A stretch of 64,000 nucleotides of DNA from Manduca sexta. Lineage: Eukaryota; Arthropoda; Insecta; Lepidoptera; Sphingidae. Of the stretch, positions 11,688 to 23,530 are shown piece after piece. Each line of letters starts with the position of its first letter. Positions within the stretch are counted from its first letter, which is position 1. The notes beneath the pieces were generated by a model that saw only the letters and a program-made list of their open reading frames with translations, had not been told where the DNA came from and ran no database searches. The stretch lies in the NCBI RefSeq assembly GCF_014839805.1, contig NC_051138.1, positions 13,142,983 to 13,206,982 of the forward strand. The letters run 5' to 3'. The translations under genes were made by a program, and so were the position numbers.

Positions 11688-14609
11688 TGGCTTCTCCAAA
11701 CGGTAATAACCCATCGCGACTCAAGCCTCGCTCCCTCAGAGTGGGCTTTTTCAACCTTAATGGTTTACGCGGCCAACGAGCCGAACTCTCAGACTTTGCT
11801 CGCGATCATAAATTGGACGTCTTCCTCCTCCAGGAAACGTTCCTTAAACCCTCCCAACGAAGTCCCAAACTTCCCAATTTTAATCTGGTGCGAAACGATC
11901 GCATCAATGGCCCTAAAGGTGGCACTCTCATATACTTTAAAAGGTCCCTGCATTGCATACCTCTCGACCCCCCCGAAAGCGTGAGCAACATTGAGGCTTC
12001 AGTGTGCAGGCTTTCTATGACAGGACACCCGCCGATCACTCTGATCTCGGCCTATCTCTCACCCAGTAAGGAGCTTCACTCCAACGAACTTGTTACATTA
12101 CTTAGTATGGGGGAGTCCGTCCTTCTGGCGGGCGACCTTAACGCCAAGAACACTCTCTGGAACTGCAACTCTACCAACGGTAGGGGTGCGGTACTCGAGA
12201 GCTGTCTTGACGAAATTGATATGAGCATTCTGGTTCCTTCTGAACCCACGCACTATAGTTTTATGAACGATAGTTATAGACCCGATATCCTAGATATAGC
12301 ACTCGTAAAGAACGTATGTCTCAACGTGCGTTCTCTGCGAGTGGTACATGAATTAGATTCAGACCACAGACCTGTGATCTTAGATTTAGCCCCACATAAC
12401 GGTCCCTCAGACACAGGTCCTAACGACCGGGTGAAAGTGTCGACGAATTGGCAGCTCTTGAGCACCAAACTCGCCGACACTTCATCTAATGATCTCTCCG
12501 CTATTCCGCCCAACATCGTGACTCGCGAGGAAACGACCGGCGCGATTCGCTCCTTCACCAACCATCTCCACCACGTCTTGAGCGAAAGCTCCGAGAGGGT
12601 GCCCGAGACCGGCAACGGTCAAGGGCATCTTCCCGATGACGTGAGATGGGTGCTGAGGAGGCGAAACGCAGCACTAAAAGCCAGCGTGTCTGACCCTCCC
12701 CGGATCGACGACGTCTCGCGCGTTACCTCCAACGTGAGGCCAGACGTCGCGTAAAGGACGCCGTCGATTCGAGGTGGGAGCAGCACTTGTCGGAAAATCC
12801 AACCGACCCACACGGCCTTTTGGAAGCTGGTCCGCTCTTTCAAGAGAAAGGATGTGGCCTCTTTTCCTCCGCTCAATCGTCCGAATCAACGCCCCGCGTT
12901 TGACGACGACGAGAAAGCGGAACTATTAGCCTCCACCCTGCAGTCTCAATGCTCGCTCGAATCCATTCCCGTAGACCGCGATCATCTTGTTGCGGTAGAC
13001 ACATACGTCGAAAGTAGGAACGCGATCCCTTCGCCGCCTATTCCGCGACCGTTTCAAACAATCGACCCGGACGTCGACGCGCCCCCGACCCCCTCGCCCC
13101 GGTGACGATCGAAGAAGTCGTCACTCTGATCAAGGCACTTAATAGGCGAAAAGCCCCCGGGGCTGACGGTATCCCCACTAGGTTACTGAAAATGCTACCG
13201 GGGCATCTGGTCAAGATTCTTGCTGACATTCTCAATGCAGCATTCCAGAACTGCTACTTTCCTGAGGCCTGGAAAGAAGCAGTCGTGATAGGGATTCACA
13301 AGCCGGGTAAACCCGCGTCAGATCCGGCCTCTTATAGGCCCATTAGCCTCCTTAGTACGATAGGGAAACTTTATGAGCGGATCGTCCTCGACCGTCTCAA
13401 AATAGTAGCCAATTCTCACAATCTGCTCCCTCCGGAGCAGTTTGGTTTCCGTAATAGGCACAGTTGCGTGCATCAGAGTACCGCATCACGGAGCATGTCT
13501 ACTCTAAATTCAAGTTAGGATTTTATACCGGTGCTCTCTTCTTCGATGTTGAGAAAGCATTCGACAAAGTGTGGCACAACGGCTTGCTGTACAAGCTGTA
13601 CACTCTCAACGTGCCCACACATCTCGTGCACATCATACGAGAATTTTTGTCGAATCGCGGTTTCAAATATCGCGTCGAGGGCACCCTCTCCTCTAGACAT
13701 ACCATCTCGGCCGGAGTCCCGCAAGGCTCCGCGCTATCACCCTTTCTCTTCTCGCTATATACTAGCGATATTCCTAAATTCAAAGATGCCCATCTGGCGG
13801 ATGATACGGCGATCTACGCTTCACGTAGAGAGCCGGAACATGTGGTGCGCACTTTGCAGGCCGCCGCCGACCAGCTCGGCGAGTGGTTTCGCAAATGGCG
13901 CATCACCGTCAACCCCTCCAAAAGCCAAGCTATCCTATTCTATAGGAAGTTTCAGAGAGAAGCGCCTAACGCTTCAGTTAGATTGTCTGGCCAGATCATC
14001 CCTTGGACCCATAAGGTCAAATATCTAGGTGTGATCCTTGATCAGAAGTTGACCTTCGTCCCACACGTAAATGCGGTACGCGCGCGAGCCGCATTCGCGA
14101 TGGGCCAGCTCCACTGGCTCTTAAACAGAAAAAGTAAGATGTCTATCCGCAACAAGATTAGGATCTTTACTACGTGCGTTAGACCGATCATGACGTACGC
14201 GTCCCCGTGTTCGCGCATATACCGCCTGCTCGACTTCAGCGTCTGCAGGTGTTACAAAACAAATTCCTCAGACGTGCACTCGATGCCCCGTGGTACGTTC
14301 GCAATCGCAACCTCCACGTGGACACCGATATGCCGACCATCAGGCACTTTATGCACATGGCCAGCAGACGCTATTTCGATAAGGCGGTCAATCACCCGAA
14401 TCCGTTAATCCGACTAAATTCTAAATACACTCCATTTGACCGCGCCAAATGGAAGACCGCGTTCAGTCTTATCAGATCCAGAGGACGATATAACTCTGGC
14501 AATACGTAGAAAGCACGAGCTGCTTAAAAGCTCAAACACTCAACACGACCGCTGCTCCGTCCTCGCCGTCGAGGACCTCGCCGCGTCCCCCGTCCTCCGA
14601 CCCTTCTGA
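11687..14609 (+). pseudogene. Jockey ORF2 (endonuclease plus RT), several frameshifts
   Basis: Endonuclease from ATG 11,687: VGFFNLNGLRGQ, FLLQETFLK, LAGDLNAKN, HELDSDHRPVILD. Frame breaks near 12,720 and 13,100. RT 13,102 onward: KAPGADGIPTRLL, SYRPISLLSTIGKLYERIV, FGFRNRHSCVHQ, a frame change near 13,480, FFDVEKAFDKVWHN, AGVPQGSALSPFLF, then HLADDTAIYA. A further frameshift near 14,200 precedes the C-terminal part, which ends about 14,609. The catalytic box reads LADD; comparison with the family suggests that two or three residues were lost just before ADD. It would encode target-primed reverse transcription if intact. Confidence 0.85.
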
Positions 14610-14880
14610 TAATTCCGGCCCGGGCGCCGATGTAAACATGTTAGACGGTTAGGTCGTTTTTCGCTCCTTTCGCGTTTCCATAATCGCTGATGTCCCCAAA
14701 ACATCTTCTCTCAGTGGCCGTCCTGAGCCGAGGTCGTGACCCTTTAGAGGGTCGCCCTCAGCATGGTCACTTAAGGGCTCGCAGTGCCTAAAGCACGCAC
14801 CCGCAAGACCGGTGTGTTTGTATAAGCCGGCCCTTGCCAGGCTAACAAACGTAAGACAGTATCAAAAAAAAAAAAAAAAA
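14610..14880 (+). other. Jockey 3' UTR and poly(A) tail
   Basis: GC-rich untranslated region following the ORF2 stop and ending in 17 A residues at 14,864-14,880, as expected for target-primed insertion. Confidence 0.7.
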
Positions 14881-14945
14881 TTCTTTAATGAGTGACAATA
14901 TTTTTATTAGTTACTATAAATTATTATTATATTATTATATTTCAG

Positions 14946-15041
14946 ACACAATGGGAAGTAAAGCTATTTCTAGGCAAGAAAAGGAAACGCAACAACGCTG
15001 AAACTTCGGCTAAAGCAAGAGCTAAAAGATTAGTGTACTAA
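14946..15041 (+). other. Possible terminal exon (weak)
   Basis: A pyrimidine/AT-rich tract ending in TTTCAG (14,940-14,945) is followed by 31 open codons rich in Lys/Arg (FLGKKRKRNN, AKARAKRLVY) and a TAA. No upstream exon is recognised because the Jockey element lies immediately 5'. It could equally be chance. Confidence 0.2.
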
Positions 15042-15159
15042 TGTTATAATATGCGTCTGTAGTTATGGTTGTTGCTTTTTTTACTCATTAAACACTTGAG
15101 CAACAGTTACTCAAAGGAAAAAAATTGAACCTTAAGCTAAAAACTCACAAAGCGGTATT

Positions 15160-16200
15160 TACCCGCGCCCGCCGCGATTGCGGGCCCGCAATTCCAAAAG
15201 CATGCAAATATATGTATGTCAAAAATCAATTAGCTCATTGAAATGTTACATGAGCTTTGTATTTTTAGAGGACCCAATTTTATTTTTAGAACATGTGTAG
15301 GGGGTCAATAGAAGCTTAACCTCAAGTTTGTGGGGTCGCCACCCTTGTCCCCTGGCCGCCATCATGGAAAAGGGGTGAAAACACTTTTCGCGATATCTTG
15401 AAACTATGCGTCTTACATAAATTTTGTAAAGTCATAATTTGTAGCAAATTATTTTGCCTACAAATATGTTTATATAACTTTTGCCCTAAATTAAAATTAA
15501 AGAAGTTATAAGCAAAAATGTGAGAAAATGTTTATAAAAGTTTTCTTTTTGCTCTATAACTTTTTTATACATTTTACAAAAAATTACCTCAGACTAACTT
15601 GTAAATGATCTTTTGAGGAAAATTGTTCCTTAATTTTTTTATTTCATTCATTTAAAACGCTGTTACAGCGCTCCAAAGTTTACCGGGTTCGTCAATGCTC
15701 ATGAGAATCCGGTCGAAACAAAATGTTTAACTTATTTTTGATTTTTTTATTGTAAATATATTATTACAATTTTTTTGTTAAATTCGTACAACTTTACTTA
15801 TTTATTCCTAACTCTTTTCTTTGCCATAGAACTTACCAAATTTAACTTATCGAAGGTTATGCAGGTAGAAAAGGTATGAGTTACCATTTGGGGATAAAGG
15901 AGAAAAAAAACATATTTGCTACAAATTATGGCTTTACAAAATTTTTGTAAGACGCATAGTTTCGGAGATATCGCGAAAAAAGTGTTTTCACCCCTTTTTC
16001 CAAGATGGCGGCCGGGGGACAAGGGTGGCGACTTAAGATAAAGCTTCTATTGACCCCCCACACATGGCCCAAAAATAAAACCGCGTCCTCCAAGAAATGC
16101 AATATTCGGTCCTTAAATTGTAACATTTCAATGGACTAAATGCACATTTCAAAACTCGTTTTACGCCCGCGGCGTGCGCGGTTGTATGCGGGCCACGGTA
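15160..16200. mobile_element. Foldback element with inverted repeats of about 225 bp or more
   Basis: 15,232-15,456 is matched, inverted, by 15,908-16,134. Shared landmarks are GGGGTCAATAGAAGCTT, CGCCACCCTTGTCCC, GGGGTGAAAACACTTTT and CTATGCGTCTTACA. GC-rich outer ends (CCGCGCCCGCCGCG / its counterpart in CGCCCGCGGCGTGCGCGG) extend the arms to roughly 15,160 and 16,200. The central 450 bp is AT-rich and non-coding. No transposase. The family is unknown to me. Confidence 0.75.
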
Positions 16201-16683
16201 GCACCAGCGCGCTGTGCGGTTAGTAGGTGGGCGACTGCAGTAGTCGGTAGGGGGAGGGGGTGGTTACAGAAATCCGACGCCATTTTCCTCCATCGTGATC
16301 GTTTCTGATATGTGTAGCACAGTAATTTTCCTGATTTATTGTCTGATTACGGAGTTCTGGTGCTTATCTTTCGGCTTCATGATGAGCTCCACTTTACTAA
16401 AGGATACTTTCTAAATGCAATTAATGCTTAAATTTTTAAACCGTTTGCACTTAAAAAGTGAAAATAACAATTTTTAAAATTGGCGTTAAAATTTGTTATA
16501 AATGTTTATTTTTTTTTATAATTACAAAATGATACATATAAACTATTTCATGATGAATTCTTATCTTCTATACTTATAATAAATCTGTAGAGAGGTAAAT
16601 TCTGTACATGAAATATATTTCCAAAATAATAACTATCAGGGGGTGATTAGGGATCCATACTGATGCCAAAATGCAATTAGTAA

Positions 16684-17416
16684 AATTTTGTCTGTCTGTC
16701 TGTCTATCTGTATAACCGTTATAGAAACAGAAACTACTCGACGGATTTTAACGAAACTTGGTACAATTATTTGTCATACTCCTGTGCTAGTTATAGTATA
16801 CTTTTTATCACGCTACAATTAATAGGAGCAGAGCAGTGAAGGGAAATGTTGGGAAAATGGGAGAAGTTACTTCATTTTTTAAGCTTCCGTCGCGTGTGCA
16901 ACCTTAATAGTTAAAGCTACACAGAAATCAAGTATGACGGAAATGTTCTCCTTAAAATTATGTAAAAAATATCCCACGACAGCATATGTCTATCTTTTAT
17001 GGTTGACTCACAATAACACGTGTAACACCCGATAGCTTAGCAGTTCGAAGCTTTCTCATTATATTTGTCTACTCTTACGTTTATAACACTCTCAGTCATC
17101 CCTAATTAAAAAAGTTAACATTATTAAATATTCCATAAAAAGAATCATAGAAATCGGTATAGAAACACCAAAGTTATACATGAAATACGCTAATAATAAG
17201 CCATCATGCGTGAATACTGAATCATGCTATAAGGATTATTTTTGTATATATATATATAAGGTCGCGAACGCACAGGCAGGCGGCTTGCTTGGCATCTAGA
17301 GGCTAGCGAATCACCTAGCGAGTAGCTTCGTAAAACGAACATTCTCGAACGTTCGCGACCGGCTCCATTTTTGAAGTCCGAAATCCACGCGGGCGAAGCT
17401 GCGGGCGGAAGCTAGT
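16684..17416 (+). mobile_element. Helitron-like element (non-autonomous)
   Basis: It starts near a (GTCT)n run followed by AACCGTTATAGAAACAGAAA and ends in CGCGGGCGAAGCTGCGGGCG then GAAGCTAGT, the terminus of Lep1-type lepidopteran Helitrons (3' CTAG-type end). An embedded dyad GGTCGCGAACG (17,260-17,270) / CGTTCGCGACC (17,350-17,360) lies just inside the 3' end. No Rep/helicase coding. Confidence 0.55.
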
Positions 17417-18271
17417 ATATTTAATAATAGGATTCTTCATTTATCATAAATTCATAAATCATAAGTTACATTCCAATTAGATAATTAAAGCGAAAAGATC
17501 AAAATTGGTTGGTCTGACTATAAAAATAGCCGACGCGCTAACTCTACGCACACAGCTACGCACGGTTCTGTGTGAGTGAATTTTGCGAAGAATTACCTAT
17601 AGTTGACTTCACGCGCGGCACGTAAACGCTCTTAATGTTTACTGTCGAGATGACGTCAGCAACGTGGCCTATAGCGTTTTTGTTTATTTGCGCGGGAAAT
17701 TTAAAATGTAATATTTAAATATACTTTAATGGCACTTATTGATTGAATATTTTTTTTTATAAAATTCCTTGTGGTATTTTATCACCTTAAGATTAATTTG
17801 AGACACTTTTCAAAAAAGAGTAATACCCTATTAAAAATAAATAAATCGTATGTAGGTATGTAGTTTAGGTATCTAAACAAAATATCAACGTTTAACTTAA
17901 TCATTCTTTAACGTTTTTAATATCAAATATTGGTAGAAAGTTATTATTTATTTTCGTTGTTCAATGAGTACTTACATCCAGGTACAATATATCGATACCG
18001 CGACGAAAGTTTGTAGCACACAAGAACGTAGGACGCTCGCTTCAAAGCCGACGACTGGCAGCTGGATGAATAAGTCAATCACCACCGAGGTAAGGACATT
18101 CACATGGAAAATAATTTTTTAATTTTTATATAAACATAAAATCTAACAAATCAACAAAAGTCGTAGAACAAATGTTGTTAATGATGTTATTTATTTAATC
18201 CTGCGAGGATGCTTATGTTTATAAAATAACCATGTATATGGCGTTACTGTACTCCAAAAAGTTAAGTATTA
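17417..18271. other. Intergenic, possible promoter and short first exon, unproven
   Basis: It contains GACTATAAAAATAG at about 17,517 (TATA-like). At 18,067-18,090 a short ATG frame (MNKSITTE) meets a good donor, GAG|GTAAGG. No continuation can be seen before the N gap, so this is only a hint of a 5' exon. Confidence 0.15.
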
Positions 18272-18771
18272 NNNNNNNNNNNNNNNNNNNNNNNNNNNNN
18301 NNNNNNNNNNNNNNNNNNNNNNNNNNNNNNNNNNNNNNNNNNNNNNNNNNNNNNNNNNNNNNNNNNNNNNNNNNNNNNNNNNNNNNNNNNNNNNNNNNNN
18401 NNNNNNNNNNNNNNNNNNNNNNNNNNNNNNNNNNNNNNNNNNNNNNNNNNNNNNNNNNNNNNNNNNNNNNNNNNNNNNNNNNNNNNNNNNNNNNNNNNNN
18501 NNNNNNNNNNNNNNNNNNNNNNNNNNNNNNNNNNNNNNNNNNNNNNNNNNNNNNNNNNNNNNNNNNNNNNNNNNNNNNNNNNNNNNNNNNNNNNNNNNNN
18601 NNNNNNNNNNNNNNNNNNNNNNNNNNNNNNNNNNNNNNNNNNNNNNNNNNNNNNNNNNNNNNNNNNNNNNNNNNNNNNNNNNNNNNNNNNNNNNNNNNNN
18701 NNNNNNNNNNNNNNNNNNNNNNNNNNNNNNNNNNNNNNNNNNNNNNNNNNNNNNNNNNNNNNNNNNNNNNN
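18272..18771. other. Assembly gap (500 N)
   Basis: Exactly 500 N, the usual placeholder for a scaffold gap of unknown true size. Confidence 0.99.
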
Positions 18772-19055
18772 ACTAAGTTTATATTTAAAATATGAGGTCA
18801 ATGTTCAAATGTATGTACGTCATTGATTGCAATATCTTTAAATAAAATTTATTTTTTTCCTGGAAATTTGTTTTTAGTACCATTATTGTCGCATTATCTA
18901 TATTATTTGAGTAACTTTTTGTTTTTATTTTACACAATTAACCAAACGACGTGGAAATAAATCGTTTGCCATATATGATATAACTTAAAGATGCCGACTT
19001 GGATATCCCTCTGCCATTGTCGAAGTCTAGAAACGACAGACTAATAATTATTGTC

Positions 19056-19300
19056 GGCGGCGATAGCCTAGTTGGGTGTGGAACGGACTATCAAGACGAA
19101 TATCCGCACTCTGACTTTTATAAAATTATGAATGTATTCTTTGTGAATTATCGCTTGCTTTAACGGTGAAGCAAAACATCGTGAGGAAACCTGCATACCT
19201 GAGATTGTTCTCCAGGATTTTGAGAGTGTTTGAAGTCTACCAATCCGCACTAGGCCAGCGTGGTGGACTAAGGCCTAACGTCATGTTCGGCTCTCTTTAA
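19056..19300 (+). mobile_element. tRNA-derived SINE, diverged and shortened copy
   Basis: The head GGCGGCGATAGCCTAGTTGG holds an A-box (TAGCCTAGTTGG). The body includes AACATCGTGAGGAAACCTGC and CCAATCCGCACTAGGCCAGC, shared with the intact minus-strand copies at 28,853 and 52,705. The B-box part is deleted here. Confidence 0.7.
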
Positions 19301-19309
19301 TAAAGTATC

Positions 19310-20173
19310 CTATTTTTAATCTTTCATCTCGAGAATAGTATGATCAAAACTTTTATATATGTCCATTTTCGCGAAGGATAAAAAACGAATGGGATCATTA
19401 ATTAAAAACATAAATAGGTATATGTAATAACATTGATTGTATATAAACATGTAGGTATGCGAATTATAAACGGCATAATTACGAAACTAGGTGACACCGA
19501 ATTAATAAACATTATAAATATCACGTCCGAATGTTATTAGTCCTTATAAGCTTCTAACGTAGGTGCTTAATTAGAGGATAATTAATTGAAGTTTTTAGAA
19601 AAAGGATTGGTAATTGGATAGGGATATCCGCAGGAAAAAAGGTACATATTTACAAATACATATTTGTACAGTCTGCTCAATAAAGCAGTTAAGATAAAAA
19701 AAATGTTGCGATGGCAAGCAAAACATAAAAGTATGCAACTATTGCCTATAGCAGATGTAAGTTTGGAAGATAGCACTTTTTCAACAATTCGTGTTAGCTA
19801 AAAGAAGAAAAGTTAATCAAGTCAAATGTCGCAAATTACTCTTTGACCACCCTTGTACGACACTGGTGTGAATTTATTCATGTATAATATTACCTGTATA
19901 ATAAACCCTTACACAGAAAACACGTTACACACGTAGTCCCTATATACAGATAGTACGAAATGGCCATCAAAGATGCAACTTACAGCCCTTCGTCGGCCCT
20001 TCAAATCCCAATTACGCTCATGCTGTCCGCTCAGAAAGAACTCGTCTACTTAAAATACATGACTTAGGGCTTAATATAATCTAACCTATATAACTAAGTG
20101 TGTAGTTTAATGTCTTTAAACCCATATAAAATACTTAACGCAGTTTGTTTTTACTTTGTTAAATGCTGAAAAC
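19310..20173. other. Intergenic, no gene seen
   Basis: AT-rich sequence with no supported exon or repeat boundary. Confidence 0.4.
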
Positions 20174-20176
20174 TCA

Positions 20177-20434
20177 CCCCCTTATTCATAGACGTTATTT
20201 ATCTAAGGACGGAGCATTGCTGTGATAACAAGTCTGTTTATCTGACAGCTTGCTGTTTGTTCAGATTTGTTTATCTGACAGCCAACTAGATTCAAGTTGT
20301 ATCTCAATATTAGCCAATCACAACGGCCTTATGTCTACGCACTGCGAGGCTGCCATGGCGTCAGCACTGAGAAACAGACTTGTTATCACAGTAATGCTCC
20401 GTCCTTAGATATATAAAGTCTATGAATAAGGGGG
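20177..20434. mobile_element. MITE with 60-bp TIRs (family 2), copy 1
   Basis: 258 bp bounded by CCCCCTTATTCATAGAC and GTCTATGAATAAGGGGG, with TIRs of about 60 bp reaching through AACAAGTCTG. Flanked by TCA on both sides (20,174-20,176 and 20,435-20,437), a 3-bp TNA-type target duplication as in PIF/Harbinger-type elements. A second copy is at 61,194-61,453. Non-coding. Confidence 0.8.
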
Positions 20435-20585
20435 TCAGGATATAACATACCTTTAGACACCTTCCGTCAGAGGAAACCCGCTGCCGTCTCTAATGCTCTA
20501 AGATGGCCACCGCATATCTACGTAGAAAACATCTATCACCCTTCATAACTCTAGAGTTGAGAACACGTTGAGCATCTTAAATAAA

Positions 20586-20760
20586 ATCTATGCTAATATT
20601 ATAAAGTTGAAGAATTTGTTTTAACACGCTTATATCGAGAAGTATCAAACATATTTTTTGTTACTAATAGGAAGCTACATTACTCCCGTGCTTTAGGCTA
20701 CATTTGATCCAGAAAAACATCTTCACGCGGGCGAAGCTGCAGGCAAAGTCTTATATCGGC
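20586..20760 (+). mobile_element. Short Lep1-like Helitron
   Basis: 5' end CTATGCTAATATTATAAAG then TTGAAGAATTTGTT, and 3' end TTCACGCGGGCGAAGCTGC, a minimal non-autonomous Helitron of about 170 bp. The terminal CTAG is mutated. Confidence 0.6.
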
Positions 20761-21357
20761 TTTCAAATTGCCAGAATACTAATTTATTTTTCCAGACCCA
20801 ACATGTATGGAAGACAAATAATCTCTTTATTAGCAATTTATTTGTTATCGATATAATCTTCCTCTTACAAGTTTGTTAGAAAAAAAAACAGATTTTTTTT
20901 TAAAGTATTGCCACAAATACATTTTTAATTTTACGAGTGTGTTTAAGTAATGTTCCTTCAGCAGTTTAATATAAGTAAATGCATTGGGTAAGAAATAATT
21001 AATGTTTTGTGTTAATAAAAAACGTGGTTGTTTTTACTTTCACAACGTTAGTTTTTTATTAAGTGAGTGATTAATTACATTGGCCTTGTTTCTTTCAAAG
21101 TTAATTTACTAAATAATGATTATTTCTGCAACCAAAATGCTTTATAAGTTATATTATTAATTATAGTGTTACTTAATAATTTGTTTGTTTAATTTTTTTT
21201 TGAATAAATATTTTTAAATATTAATTTGTTATTGTGGCTTTCCTTGATCTAGATACCTTACTTGAAAAGTCAAAATCTGACTGATAATGTAAAGATAATT
21301 GTCATATTAATTTTAGGAACTGATAAGATAGTACTATTATAATATTTGCTTACAAAA
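20761..21357. other. AT-rich intergenic, no gene seen
   Basis: Very AT-rich, with no coding frame or recognised repeat. Confidence 0.4.
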
Positions 21358-23530
21358 ATTGTGTATGCACGGCAGGAATTTAAAATATAAGATGTCATCT
21401 ATACTTAAATAAAGCAGTAATTGGTTGTGTCCTTATTACGTAAATTGTATGTACTACGTCGAATGAGTGTTTCTCATAAAAACTACCTATAGTGTTTTGT
21501 TTTTCAACCGCTGCGGTCATTCCAGTTGCCTTGCTTAGGGGACAGGGGCGGATCTAGAATTTGTGGGGCCCTGGGCTACTTAGGGGCCTATCTAAGTACT
21601 CAACTAATAGCCATGTCAGAAAACTGTTTCTAGAATAATATATTATTATTATGTATTCTTTATTGCACAAAAAACATAAATATTACTTAAATCTACGCAA
21701 GTATTAGTTGTACAAAATGCGACCTTATTGCTGTGGTAGCAATCTCTTCCAGGCAACCTTTGGGTGAAAGAGAAACCGAAATAGTGATATATATATAAGA
21801 ATATAAAAAAAAACAATAAAATAATTTTATTTATTATGAATTAGGAAAATAAATTGACAGGTTATGTGTGTGACAGTTATGTTATATAAATTATAATTTA
21901 TAAATCAACCTTTCTGCATTTTTGTGCTGCAAATTCTTTTATTTGGTCATCACATTGCAAGTCTTTTGTTAGATCACAATTTATGGAAAGAAGTGATAAA
22001 ATTATTTTATTGTCGATGGTTCGACATTGTTGTCCACTCAGAACAAGGTTGTCCACAATAGTGACACAATAGTTGACATAAATAATATTATTTTTTATAC
22101 CTTAAAAAAATTAATGGAAATCAGCATGGAAACATCCTTTTACACGTATTTACCCCTTAACTCAATTCATAGAAGTATGCAATGTTTCATCAAGGTTTTT
22201 TTATGATATTATTACGTAAAAATATCGTCCGTAAACCAACTTTACAGACAACCATTTTTTAAATTCAAATTAACGCCTATTGTTTTCAGCGGGGTCTGGG
22301 GGCCTCTTGTAACCTCGGGGCCCTGGGCTGCAGCCCAAGCAGCCCGTAGGTAGATCCGGCCCTGTTAGGGGATATAAGCGGTACCCCGGCCTAGCAATCG
22401 CTGCAGCCCCGATGAAGAGTGCTGAAAGAAAGGGAAAGAATGGAAATTTCCTAGGATGGGCGGCGGGGAAAAGGAGAGGAAATGTTTGCTGACCCTTTTA
22501 TGCTTCAATGTGTCATACAACTACAAGGTATATCCACGGCATTGTATTCCTCGGCCACCGACAAATATTCTCCCACGCATGGGCGTGCATTCGGTGTGAA
22601 GACTGGTATCCTTATGTATGCTTAATAACAATACATTATATAACGAGAAAGAAACTTTTCTATGGGTGTCGCCAGCTATCGACTTAGAGGAGGGGATGGG
22701 GGCGAATCTCAATTTAAGAACCAAGAGGCTAAACGGATTTTTATATGCAGGTAATCCCAATAATTAAAGAGTTTTAATTGAAGGAGAATTTCGATCAGGC
22801 AGCTGCACCACCTTCTCTTCCTTGACGACGCCCATAGCTCTATCTATCTGTTTTTTAGACTTCCACAATTTCGATTACGTTAAGATTTTGTGTTGAGAAA
22901 GTTCCAATAGCAAGAAATAATATAGGCCCCTGTATTTTTCCATTTTGCATTCCGCGCGGGCGGATCAGCGAGCATAAGCTAATCGACTATACAAAAAATA
23001 AGAAGTATAATGAGGTAGGGACAACAAAAGTGAATAAAAATGAAATTCAATGTAATAAAATAGGAAAGTAACTTTGATAAAGTCACGGTGATACTAATGA
23101 ATCAAATAAGATTAAATTTGGTACGGAAGTAGCTGAAAACAAAGAAAGAACAGCGTAATCTACTTTATATAAAAATAGGTTTTTTTTAGAAACCGAATTT
23201 TACTTTGTTAAAAACAAAAAGAAAAATTAATTAGTGCAATATATTGCGACGTATGCAAACTTTTATAACAGGTAAAAAAAGAAGGAACATATAAACGGAG
23301 CGGACTGTTGGTCTTAGGTATCATTTAATTTAATTGTAATTATATTTTATAGTGGTTATTCATTATGATTCCTTTTACGTAGCTATTAAATGATATAATC
23401 CTACATATTAATCTTTAAATCAGATAGTCAAATTTACTAATAAAAGTCTTAATACATCCAAAAACATTTAAGTATTTGATACGTGGACCCAATTAACAAC
23501 ATTAGTGAAACACCAATTAATATTTCAATC
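21358..23530 (+). repeat. Segmental duplication spacer S1, copy C
   Basis: Homologous to 36,271-40,222 (copy A) and, in part, 60,405-62,025 (copy B). Landmarks are GGCAGGAATTTAAAAT, ACCCCGGC followed by an AACCGTTGC-type block, and CGGAGCGGACT. It carries a private hAT insertion (21,543-22,364) and lacks the GGGGCCATCC MITE present in A and B: the empty site is CTGTTTTTTAGACTTCC near 22,846. No gene. Confidence 0.8.
21543..22364. mobile_element. hAT-type non-autonomous element, 822 bp
   Basis: The ends CAGGGGCGGATCTA... and ...TAGATCCGGCCCTG form short TIRs, flanked by a perfect 8-bp duplication TTAGGGGA (21,535-21,542 and 22,365-22,372), diagnostic of hAT. The subterminal GGGGCCCTGGGCT is repeated at both ends. 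No transposase frame. The homologous site in copies A (about 36,450) and B (about 60,580) is empty. Confidence 0.85.

Larger units (their letters stand above)
9849..14880 (+). mobile_element. Jockey-clade LINE, near full length, inactive
   Basis: ORF1 with gag-type zinc knuckles, an overlapping ORF2 with endonuclease and RT, a GC-rich 3' UTR, and a 17-A tail at 14,864-14,880. GC content and codon use are far higher than in the surroundings. About six frame changes show it is dead. I could not find matching target duplications at the two ends; the 5' flank lies in another LINE. Confidence 0.9.

Noticed and set aside
18232..18801. Long frames spanning the N run
   Set aside because: They consist of unknown bases in the assembly gap.
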